In this document: one piece after another, positions 5,319 to 11,889 of the stretch | Layout of the letters: every line of letters starts with the position of its first letter | Numbering within the stretch: position 1 is the first letter of the stretch | Origin: Ruminococcus sp. CAG:254 | GTDB lineage: Bacteria > Bacillota > Clostridia > Oscillospirales > Ruminococcaceae | Reading direction: 5' to 3' | Length of the DNA stretch: 12,406 nucleotides | Assembly: GCA_000433635.1 (NCBI GenBank) | Contig: HF997961.1 | Span: 8,840-21,245, forward strand | Translations under genes and position numbers: made by a program | Notes under the pieces: model-generated | Seen by the model: only the letters and a program-made list of their open reading frames with translations | Told to the model about the DNA's origin: nothing | Databases searched by the model: none

Positions 5319-6007
5319 AAAACGGCTATGTAACATTACCACGGCTCTTTTTTCGGAACTGGGAATGGTCTGACGATGCAAACACCGTGGCAGTCTTTGT
5401 ACGACTGCTCATTGAAGCGGATATTGTCCCGAACAGCTGGCACGGAATTCCTGTTCCAAGGGGCGGTATGGTTTCCAGTTACGCACGGCTGGCGGAGAAA
5501 ACCGGACTATCTGTCAAAAAGGTGCGGACTGCCATCAAACACCTTGAAGCGGCAGGGTGTGTGGCAAAGACTGCATACCCAAATTGTACCGTATTTGCGA
5601 TTAAAAACTTCGATTTGTTTCAGGCAGGGGCAAGCCTGCGGTCAAACGAGGGGCAAACCATGGACAAGCCAACGGCAAGCAACGGGCAACAGAATAAGAA
5701 GATAGAAGAACAAGAAGAAAGAAATCTATCTATCTTAGATGCAACCAGTAAAAAGATTCCAACGCTGATAGAGATTCAGACGTTTGCAGAACAAGAGGGG
5801 CTTTGCGTGGATGTCCAGAAGTTTTATGATTACTATACGGAAACGGGCTGGATGACGAAAAATCAGCAGCCCATTACCAACTGGAAAAGCACCCTGCTCT
5901 ATTGGAATCAGTCCGAGGGAACACCCCACAAAAAAACAAAACAAGAAGAACCACGCTCTGAAAATGCCGACATCTACGAAAGCCTGATTGGACGGGTGCT
6001 TCTTTGA
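5312..6007 (+). CDS. Phage-type replisome organiser / DnaD-like replication protein
   Basis: Probable phage or mobile-element replication initiation protein of 231 residues. Residues 1-105 look like the winged-helix N-terminal domain of replisome organisers: GYVTLPRLFFRNWEWSDD, then RGGMVSSYARLAEKTGLS and KKVRTAIKHLEAAGCV (69-84), with the family's order of short helix, 'RG' turn and recognition helix. A polar Gln/Glu/Lys/Asn linker follows at about 108-150. The C-terminal part (153-200) contains FYDYYTETGWMTKNQQPITN and WKSTLLYW, the motif seen at the C-terminus of phage DnaD-like proteins. Such proteins bind origin DNA and help load helicase. The start has GGTGGTGAG upstream and overlaps the leader ORF. 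No helicase loader, integrase or structural gene is nearby, so this appears to be an orphan. Function is inferred from motifs alone. Confidence 0.7.
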   Translation: MLENGYVTLPRLFFRNWEWSDDANTVAVFVRLLIEADIVPNSWHGIPVPRGGMVSSYARLAEKTGLSVKKVRTAIKHLEAAGCVAKTAYPNCTVFAIKNFDLFQAGASLRSNEGQTMDKPTASNGQQNKKIEEQEERNLSILDATSKKIPTLIEIQTFAEQEGLCVDVQKFYDYYTETGWMTKNQQPITNWKSTLLYWNQSEGTPHKKTKQEEPRSENADIYESLIGRVLL

Positions 6008-6145
6008 ATGCAATATAAAATCATCCGCACCGGAACGTCAACTGTTCCGATACGGATGGGTCTTCTAATTATCTCCCATGAAAGGGGAGGCTTTATTTGG
6101 CGTGCTTCTCCAGCCAGTGCTGGGCATACGAACAAGTCGCCGTAA
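6008..6145 (+). pseudogene. Possible truncated ORF following the replication gene
   Basis: ATG 6008 follows the TGA of the replication gene with no gap (TGAATG), the arrangement expected of a coupled next gene. The first 17 or so codons (MQYKIIRTGTSTVPIRMG) read plausibly. The frame then enters a short dispersed-repeat fragment and the antisense of the GNAT gene before stopping at 6145. It may be the stub of a replication-module gene cut by the boundary of the remnant. I do not recognise it. Confidence 0.2.
6070..6092. repeat. Fragment of dispersed hairpin repeat
   Basis: CTCCC-x-x-x-GGGGAG lies directly after the GNAT stop. On the minus strand it reads CCTCCCCTTTCATGGGAGA, matching the end of the larger repeat at 8197-8260 (CCTCCCCTTTCCGGGGAGA) apart from two bases. 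It may serve as a weak terminator for the GNAT gene. Confidence 0.5.
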
Positions 6146-6353
6146 CCGTTCCGCCCTGCTCCTGAATCGCCTGCACTGCAAGCTCCATCAGCGTTCCGGC
6201 AACCCCCTGCCCCCGCAGACTGTCGTCCACAAACGTCCGCTGAATGCAATAGACCTTCGGTTCTACCTCCGGAAACAAAATTTCTGCGATTCGCTCGCCA
6301 GCTTCGTTCTCCAGATAAATTTCATGCTCGTTTTTCTGATATGATTTTTGCAT
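6093..6353 (-). CDS. Mini GNAT-type N-acetyltransferase (YjdJ/Acetyltransf_CG-like)
   Basis: An 86-residue protein of the minimal GCN5-related acetyltransferase group, which carries only the acetyl-CoA-binding core. The β-strand pair EIYLENEAGERIAEILFP is followed by YCIQRTFVDDSLRGQGVAG (35-53), whose R-G-Q-G-V-A is the acetyl-CoA pyrophosphate-binding loop (Q/R-x-x-G-x-A). The C-terminal CSYAQHWLEKH matches the conserved C-x-[YF]-x-x-x-W-x-x-x-H ending of the family. ATG 6353 is preceded by AAAGGAGG at eight bases. Substrates of this family are mostly unknown. It is divergent from the oxidoreductase gene. Confidence 0.87.
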   Translation of the reverse strand: MQKSYQKNEHEIYLENEAGERIAEILFPEVEPKVYCIQRTFVDDSLRGQGVAGTLMELAVQAIQEQGGTVTATCSYAQHWLEKHAK

Positions 6354-6380
6354 CTCGCATTCCTCCTTTTTCTATCTCTG

Positions 6381-6389
6381 ATTCTACCA
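6381..6389 (-). promoter_or_regulatory. Probable extended -10 promoter of the GNAT gene
   Basis: Minus strand TG-G-TAGAAT (6389-6381), about 28 bases before the start codon. The -35 at ideal spacing is poor, so the call rests on the extended -10. Confidence 0.4.
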
Positions 6390-6447
6390 CAAACCAAACC
6401 GGAAATCTTGTAAAAAAAGAAAAAAGATTTAAAAACCGCTCATTTTG

Positions 6448-6476
6448 TTGACAGCGTTCTGAAAATATGATATAAT
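6448..6476 (+). promoter_or_regulatory. Consensus promoter of the oxidoreductase gene
   Basis: -35 TTGACA (6448-6453), 17-base spacer, -10 TATAAT (6471-6476), preceded by an extended TG at 6468-6469. All consensus positions match, so this should be a very strong promoter. Transcription should start near 6483. The -10 box overlaps ATG 6475-6477, which therefore cannot be the start codon of this transcript. Confidence 0.9.
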
Positions 6477-6582
6477 GAATTTGTTTGGCAATCCACAAAA
6501 AATCAACCGAGATTTACAGTTTTTTTGTGAAGCAAGCCCAAAATTAAAAAACGTCTATCAAATTAAGGAAGGTATTACCATC

Positions 6583-8145
6583 ATAAAAAACGTAGTGATT
6601 ATTGGTGCAGGGCCGGCAGGGTTGACCGCAGCCTATGAGCTGCTCCAGCGTGCCCCAAAGGAGTATTCCATCACCATCTTAGAAGAAAGCAATGCCATCG
6701 GCGGGATCTCGAAAACCGTAAAATATAAAAACAACCGCATGGACATCGGCGGACATCGGTTCTTCTCCAAAGACCAGCAGGTTATGGATTGGTGGCAGAA
6801 GATGATGCCACGTCAGGGCAAGCCGTCGTTCGATGACATCAAGTTACATCGGGAAAAGAAGCTCGCTGCCGGAGGCCCAGACCCGGAAAAAACCGACCGT
6901 GTCATGCTGGTGCGGAATCGGGTATCCAGAATTTATTATAAGCATAAGTTCTTTGACTATCCGGTTTCCCTGAAGTGGGATACCATCAAGAACATGGGCT
7001 TCGCCACCACCGTTGCAGCCGGATGCAGCTACTTGAAGAGCACCATCGGCAAAAAGGAAGAATCCTCTCTGGAAAACTTCTATATCAATCGTTTCGGCAA
7101 AAAGCTGTATTCCATGTTCTTCGAGGGCTACACCGAAAAGCTGTGGGGTCGCCATCCAAGAGAAATCTCCGCAGACTGGGGCTCGCAGCGTGTCAAGGGC
7201 TTGTCCATCACTGCGGTTATCAAGGATATGTTCTCCAAGCTGAATCCGAATAAGACCAACCGCAAGGTGGAAACTTCCCTGATTGAAGAATTCTATTACC
7301 CGAAGTATGGTCCGGGTCAGCTCTGGGAAATCACCGCTTCCGAAATCGAAAAGATGGGCGGTAAGATTCTCATGAACAGTGAAGTCACCCAGATTCACAC
7401 CGACAAGACCGGCAAGATTCTCTCCCTGACCTACAAGCAGGACGGCAAGGAACAGGAAATTGCAGGCGACTTGTTCATCTCCTCCATGTCGCTGAAGGAT
7501 TTGGTGGCTGGTATGAATGACGTTCCGAACAACATCGCAGCCATTGCAAAGGGTCTGCCGTATCGGGATTTCGTCACCGTTGGGCTGCTGGTCGACAAGC
7601 TGAACCTGAAGAACGAAACCAATATTCCAACCCTCGGCAACATCGTTCCGGACTGCTGGATTTATGTACAGGATGTCGGCGTCAAGCTCGGACGAATTCA
7701 GATTTTCAACAACTGGTCACCGTACATGGTTGAAGACCCAGAACACACCGTCTGGATTGGTCTGGAATATTTCTGTACAGAGGGCGACAGCTTCTGGAAC
7801 ATGGATGACAAGGCTTGCATCAACATGGCAATCAAGGAACTTGTTTCCATGGGTATTATCAGCTCGCCGTCGGATGTCAAGGATTCCCACAGAGAAAAGG
7901 TCAAGAAGGCATATCCGGCTTACTTCGATACCTATGCACAGATTGATGACCTGATTGCCTATCTGAATCAGTTTGAAAACCTCTACTGTGTCGGCAGAAA
8001 CGGTCAGCACCGTTACAACAACATGGATCACTCCATGGCAACCTCTTTTGAAGCAGTCGACAACATTATTTCCGGCAAGAAGGACAAGAAGAACATCTGG
8101 TCAGTCAACACCGAAAAGGAATATCACGAAGAAAAGAAGAACTAA
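6583..8145 (+). CDS. FAD/NAD(P)-dependent oxidoreductase, UDP-galactopyranose-mutase-like
   Basis: Flavin enzyme of the amine-oxidase/UDP-galactopyranose-mutase-like class, about 520 residues. The Rossmann fold begins KNVVIIGAGPAGLTAAYEL (G-x-G-x-x-G for ADP of FAD), followed by EESNAIGGISKT and DIGGHRFFSK, the Gly-Gly-His segment typical of this class. The centre has FFEGYTEKLWGRHPREIS, and the C-terminal FAD-contact region is YCVGRNGQHRYNNMDHSMAT. In related gene clusters such enzymes act on nucleotide or lipid-linked sugars; the substrate here is unknown. The start is a puzzle: AAGGAAGG (6565-6572) is followed by ATC 6580 and ATA 6583 and no ATG, GTG or TTG at usable distance. The frame is open upstream to ATG 6475, but that lies in the -10 box. 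I placed the start at ATA 6583; ATC 6580 or GTG 6595 are alternatives. Confidence 0.88.
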   Translation: MKNVVIIGAGPAGLTAAYELLQRAPKEYSITILEESNAIGGISKTVKYKNNRMDIGGHRFFSKDQQVMDWWQKMMPRQGKPSFDDIKLHREKKLAAGGPDPEKTDRVMLVRNRVSRIYYKHKFFDYPVSLKWDTIKNMGFATTVAAGCSYLKSTIGKKEESSLENFYINRFGKKLYSMFFEGYTEKLWGRHPREISADWGSQRVKGLSITAVIKDMFSKLNPNKTNRKVETSLIEEFYYPKYGPGQLWEITASEIEKMGGKILMNSEVTQIHTDKTGKILSLTYKQDGKEQEIAGDLFISSMSLKDLVAGMNDVPNNIAAIAKGLPYRDFVTVGLLVDKLNLKNETNIPTLGNIVPDCWIYVQDVGVKLGRIQIFNNWSPYMVEDPEHTVWIGLEYFCTEGDSFWNMDDKACINMAIKELVSMGIISSPSDVKDSHREKVKKAYPAYFDTYAQIDDLIAYLNQFENLYCVGRNGQHRYNNMDHSMATSFEAVDNIISGKKDKKNIWSVNTEKEYHEEKKN

Positions 8146-8196
8146 GGAACGCTGTCGCCCCTGAAAAAGGGCACTGTCACAGAATGTTCTAAATTG

Positions 8197-8260
8197 TCCC
8201 CCCTGACAGAGGGGTCACCCCTCCGAGCAGCTTCGCTGCCCACCTCCCCTTTCCGGGGAG
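8197..8260. repeat. Dispersed triple-hairpin intergenic repeat
   Basis: Three consecutive hairpins: CCCC-CTGACAGA-GGGG (about 8201-8214), AGCAGC-TTC-GCTGC (about 8226-8239) and CTCCCC-TTTCC-GGGGAG (8244-8260). I recognise this overall pattern as a common intergenic palindromic repeat in gut Clostridia, similar in form to REP elements. Part of it recurs at 6070-6092. It lies between two convergent genes. Confidence 0.65.
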
Positions 8261-8275
8261 ACTTTGCAAAAACAA

Positions 8276-8316
8276 AAACAGCAGGGTACATCGGTTGGAT
8301 GTCCCTGCTGTTTTTT
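8276..8316. terminator. Bidirectional terminator between convergent genes
   Basis: AACAGCAGGG (8277-8286) pairs with CCCTGCTGTT (8303-8312), with further pairing of ACATC and GGATGT around a small loop. A tracts precede it and T tracts follow it. It can serve both the oxidoreductase gene and the minus-strand membrane protein gene. The interval 8146-8362 holds this and the dispersed repeat but no gene. Confidence 0.88.
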
Positions 8317-8362
8317 GTTCACATATCAAACTGTGTGATTCGTCGTCAATGTAAGTCTTTTC

Positions 8363-10795
8363 TTATCTCCAAAATACAAAAATTTCTTTCCAGGTGTTCC
8401 AGATGGTCGGATGTGCCTTGAACAGAGAAACGCTCTCTCCAGAGGCAATCAAAATGCACAGGCACACGACAACTGTTCCCACCATTGCCGCTGCAATCAC
8501 CTTTTCGCTGACCCGTGCCAAGCTGGCATGATAGGTTTTCAGCAAGGATGGCACTTGCAACAGCAGAATCGTGGAGAGGACACTCAAAATCACTAAGATG
8601 TCCAGTGCATACCGCAGAGTCACTCCTGCCATGCTGAAATCGACCCACGCCAACGCAACCGCTAACACTGCAATCATTGCAAGAATCACACGGCGAACGA
8701 AACCGGAATGCTTCCGCTTCCAACGCTTCCAAACAAACGGAAAACTCAATGCCCCCAGCAGAACCGATGGCAGTGTGAATGCTCCAATCGTTCCCTCAAC
8801 ATACAAATACATCTGTCGGTTTGCAATGTTGGAATACTTTGTCCGCAGGAATGGGAAATCATTCAACTGGTCGAGTCCGCCGAAGAAGTAAACGGCAATT
8901 GCCGCCGGCAGTCGGGAAAGCGTAATCTTATTGGCAGCGGTGTTGTCTACCGTCATCTGATAAATCGAACCAAACTGGAACGGGTCGTCAAACCGGATTT
9001 TATTGTACCACATGATTGCTGCTGCTCCGGCTGCAACCGGAATCAGATAGCAAGCGGCACTGGTGATTTTTGCGGAAAGTTTGAGGTCTTTCCGGAACAG
9101 CAGGTGCAGAAATACCGGCACTAAAATCAGGACATAAAGCAGCATATTCGGACGGGAGGCGGCGGTAATCACCGTTCCAATTGCACTGACTGCCAGCAGG
9201 ACAAACCGCTTCCAGTTCTCCCGTTTCTTTACGGTGTACGGAGAAACTGGCATCGGGATTTCTTCCTGTTCCAGATGTTCCCCGTTGTCCTTCTTGGCAC
9301 GTTGCAGCGACAATTTTCGCAGCTGTTTGGTTGTCCGGACGGCATAACTGGAATCCATCGCTGCAAAGCCCATCCAGAGCGACAGGAACAGCCCGAACAT
9401 CCCCGTTAAAATGCAGAGATGATAGCGGTCACTGTAGTTCAAGCCAAACAGCACACCACTTCCCGCCACGGCAGAAACCAGCCCCAACAATAACAAAATC
9501 AGTGGCGGTCGCTTACAGAACTTTCGCACCAGCGTCAGAATCAAGCCGAACAGCGTCACAATAACGGCTTCCGCCATGATGCAATACGCCCAGTTCAGCG
9601 GCAACACGTTCCCCGTCAGCTTGTAATACGGCACATACAGCAGGGCAACCGGTGCACAGCCAAAGTAACAGTAATACTTCTGGTTGTAATAGGCATAGTC
9701 CCAGTTGTAATAAACGCCCTCTCGGTTCGAGTTGTCATATGGTGTTTCCGATTGCAGCAACTCTTCTGAGGGCGTTAAGTCCATATTGGTCTGTCCCTTT
9801 TCCCAGGCATCCAGCGTCATCGCATAGACGTTGTTGACGTCAATGGGTTCACTGATGGGAAGCGGCTCTAATTCCGGCACACGGAACGCCAACACGCTTG
9901 CCATGCAGCCGAACAGCGTCACCAGCACGGCAAGATTGTGCTTCCAGCTGTGTGCCCGATAGCGAATGTTCCAGATGCGGAACTGCTTGCAGGCTGTCAG
10001 CACCAGTGCAATGATGACAATCAAAAAGAATCGTGCAGCGGAAAACTGATACGGAACAGCGGTGTGGAACGTCCCGTTGTGCAGCACCAGTGCAGCGTTC
10101 ACATCCGTGAACTGCAGCTGCACCGTATGTAAGGTCTGATACGGCAGCATCGAAAACCGGATGCTCGAATACGTTCCAGTTCCCTGCGACTTCCCTGCCT
10201 GTTCAAACCGATTGCTCAAGTTGTCGTCCTCGATGGAGCAACTTACATTATAATAACAATCTTCTCCGTCAATATTGAGAATCAAATAGCGAAAATCCGG
10301 ATTTTGTTCCAAGTTGGAAAACGTCAGCGTACAGTTTCCGGAAATCTGAATGGTATCATCGACAATCTGTGCTGCCGAAGCATCGTTAATTTCCGCCTGT
10401 GACAGCACCAAATCCGTTGTTTCCGGATGGGTGGTGAAGCTGGTGTAATGAAACACAAAGCTCTCCAGCACAAACACGACACCGGCAATCCATGCCGCTT
10501 TCCGCAGATAGTTCCGCAGGTTGGAGGTGGTGCTCCGTCTGGAAAACGCCGTTCCCAAGCCAATGAGCAGCAGCGTGACGAGCAGCGGAGCGACTGCAAA
10601 CGGCTGGTTGTCCGCATCGAAAAACGCCGTTGCAATCCCCCGCAGGATGAACAGCAGGACGATTTCCAAAACCGTTGTGATTCCGCACTTGACCCAATGA
10701 GAAGGAATCGGTTTTTCTTCATCCCCCCTTACAAAATAAGCAATCACATAACAAATGAGATTGCAGAAAATGAGAAATAACAAATAGAGTATCAT
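8363..10795 (-). CDS. Large polytopic membrane protein, GT-C glycosyltransferase-like
   Basis: Integral membrane protein of about 810 residues. Four membrane segments occupy the first 130 residues. A β-rich extracytoplasmic domain follows (about 130-255, with NCTLTFSNLEQNPDFRYLI and a phenylalanine/tyrosine-rich end), then two more segments. A long outer loop comes next, with DVNNVYAM and GVYYNWDYAYYNQKYYCYFG, then many further membrane segments including SRPNMLLY and YNKIRFDDPFQFGSIYQMT. The loop-plus-'YN-x-x-RF-x-x-P-x-x-FG' pattern is one I associate with GT-C/PMT-like polyprenyl-sugar transferases, though no definite catalytic Asp-Glu motif can be assigned. ATG 10795 precedes a hydrophobic helix. 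TTG 10804 sits closer to AAAGGA and is a real alternative; the upstream in-frame ATG 10867 lacks a site. The promoter is not clear. Surface glycan or teichoic-type modification is inference. Confidence 0.75.
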   Translation of the reverse strand: MILYLLFLIFCNLICYVIAYFVRGDEEKPIPSHWVKCGITTVLEIVLLFILRGIATAFFDADNQPFAVAPLLVTLLLIGLGTAFSRRSTTSNLRNYLRKAAWIAGVVFVLESFVFHYTSFTTHPETTDLVLSQAEINDASAAQIVDDTIQISGNCTLTFSNLEQNPDFRYLILNIDGEDCYYNVSCSIEDDNLSNRFEQAGKSQGTGTYSSIRFSMLPYQTLHTVQLQFTDVNAALVLHNGTFHTAVPYQFSAARFFLIVIIALVLTACKQFRIWNIRYRAHSWKHNLAVLVTLFGCMASVLAFRVPELEPLPISEPIDVNNVYAMTLDAWEKGQTNMDLTPSEELLQSETPYDNSNREGVYYNWDYAYYNQKYYCYFGCAPVALLYVPYYKLTGNVLPLNWAYCIMAEAVIVTLFGLILTLVRKFCKRPPLILLLLGLVSAVAGSGVLFGLNYSDRYHLCILTGMFGLFLSLWMGFAAMDSSYAVRTTKQLRKLSLQRAKKDNGEHLEQEEIPMPVSPYTVKKRENWKRFVLLAVSAIGTVITAASRPNMLLYVLILVPVFLHLLFRKDLKLSAKITSAACYLIPVAAGAAAIMWYNKIRFDDPFQFGSIYQMTVDNTAANKITLSRLPAAIAVYFFGGLDQLNDFPFLRTKYSNIANRQMYLYVEGTIGAFTLPSVLLGALSFPFVWKRWKRKHSGFVRRVILAMIAVLAVALAWVDFSMAGVTLRYALDILVILSVLSTILLLQVPSLLKTYHASLARVSEKVIAAAMVGTVVVCLCILIASGESVSLFKAHPTIWNTWKEIFVFWR

Positions 10796-10891
10796 AATAG
10801 TCAATGCATCCTTTCTAAGACATTGACGCATCACACTATTTACAGGATAGCAGAATTTCATTTCCAATGCGGATTTATTTTTTGAATAAAA

Positions 10892-10905
10892 TCTGAATAT
10901 TCAGA
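10892..10905. promoter_or_regulatory. 14-base perfect palindrome upstream of the membrane protein gene
   Basis: TCTGAATATTCAGA is perfectly self-complementary and flanked by A and T runs. It lies after the WYL gene stop and about 100 bases before the membrane protein start. It could be a repressor operator or, with the flanks, a weak terminator for the WYL gene. It overlaps the end of the decayed duplicate described separately. Confidence 0.35.
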
Positions 10906-10940
10906 ATTTTTCACAATATTTCTGTAAAATTTGCCCGTGT
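10899..10940 (-). repeat. Decayed duplicate of the 3' coding end of the WYL gene
   Basis: This 42-base block matches the coding block 10976-11017 at 32 of 42 positions with no gaps. In reading frame on the minus strand it gives RANFTEIL-stop-KIL against RADFAEMLRKIL in the gene. From the fifteenth plus-strand position onward, all seven differences are transitions giving A or T in the non-coding copy, consistent with AT-biased decay. Confidence 0.6.
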
Positions 10941-10945
10941 TGCCA

Positions 10946-11869
10946 TCAAAAACCGCCTGATGTTTCCGCATACTTTTTCAAGATTTTTCGCAGCATTTCT
11001 GCAAAGTCTGCCCGTGCTTCTGGTGGCTCTAAAATTTCCACTTGTTCGCCGTATGCCAATAATCGCCAATATAGTGCCTGCAGATCCTGCCAGCAGACCG
11101 ACACCAACAGGCTACCGTCCGGCTCCGTCTGGAGGGCTTCTGTTCCGAAATCATCCATCACTCGCCATTTCACCGCTGCGGAGAACCGCACCAACACGGG
11201 AACAGCTGGCTCTTCCGGCAGCATGGGGTCGGGCGTGTATGCTGGCACGCTGCGAGCGGCTCGCTGCTCCGGCTCTATCTGCAAATCCGTGATCCGTGTC
11301 AGCTTAAACAGCCGGTAATCCTGCCGCAGGTCGCAATAGCCCCAGACATACCAGTGCCCCCACTGAAAAATCAAGTGATAGGGTTCGATTTCACGGGAGG
11401 TCGTGCCACTCGGGGCGAAGTAAGAAAACGAAATCTTGCAATTCTGCTCCATTGCCGCTTGAATCTGTTCGATTTTCTGGGAAACCGCTCCGGAATCCCA
11501 TGCAGAGAGGTCAATCAAAACCGGATGCTCTGCCGGAATCGTCTTGGCGGTTGATACAGAGAGCTTCTCCATCAGCTGTCGATAGCGATGCGTGCCGCTG
11601 ATGCTGTCCAGACTTTGCAGCCCTGCAAGAATCGCCTGCATCTCGCTTTGCAGCAGGACGGTTTTATCGAGTTTGTAGCCCTCCATAATGCGAATGCCGC
11701 CGTTTCGCCCTTTTTCGGTTACGATGGGAATTCCTGCACAGCACAGGGCATCCATATCCCGTAAAATCGTGCGGTGGGATACCTCGAACTTCTCCGCCAG
11801 TTCAAACGCTGTGACCTGCTCCCGTTGCAGCAGCACGGAGAGAATCCCAATCAGTCGGTCAATTTTCAA
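10946..11869 (-). CDS. WYL-domain transcriptional regulator (HTH_11-WYL)
   Basis: Cytoplasmic DNA-binding regulator of 307 residues, the usual size for this family. The N-terminal helix-turn-helix is at about 2-58 (KIDRLIGILSVLLQREQVTA, then FEVSHRTILRDMDALCCAGIP). A Gly-rich wing follows, EKGRNGGIRIMEGYKL. The WYL domain spans about 135-205, with REIEPYHLIFQWGHWYVWGYC; the namesake triad reads W-Y-V here. The DYRLFKLTRI segment after it is conserved in ligand-sensing WYL proteins. The C-terminal WCX-like part ends in a Lys-rich helix. I chose TTG 11869 because GAGGGAG lies just upstream and homology begins there; the frame is open to ATG 11980 but that overlaps the upstream gene. The gene follows the anchored protein by 20 bases, so they are probably co-transcribed. 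Ligand and targets are unknown. Confidence 0.87.
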   Translation of the reverse strand: MKIDRLIGILSVLLQREQVTAFELAEKFEVSHRTILRDMDALCCAGIPIVTEKGRNGGIRIMEGYKLDKTVLLQSEMQAILAGLQSLDSISGTHRYRQLMEKLSVSTAKTIPAEHPVLIDLSAWDSGAVSQKIEQIQAAMEQNCKISFSYFAPSGTTSREIEPYHLIFQWGHWYVWGYCDLRQDYRLFKLTRITDLQIEPEQRAARSVPAYTPDPMLPEEPAVPVLVRFSAAVKWRVMDDFGTEALQTEPDGSLLVSVCWQDLQALYWRLLAYGEQVEILEPPEARADFAEMLRKILKKYAETSGGF

Positions 11870-11889
11870 TCTGCTCCCTCTTTTCTGTA

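Noticed and set aside
6475..6477. ATG 6475 as start of the oxidoreductase
   Set aside because: It lies inside the consensus -10 box, has no ribosome binding site, and the extra N-terminal 36 residues do not resemble the family, which begins at the Rossmann strand.
8363..10867. ATG 10867 as start of the large membrane protein
   Set aside because: The first 24 residues are not typical of a membrane-protein N-terminus and no ribosome binding site precedes them. AAAGGA lies just before TTG 10804/ATG 10795, where the first membrane helix begins.
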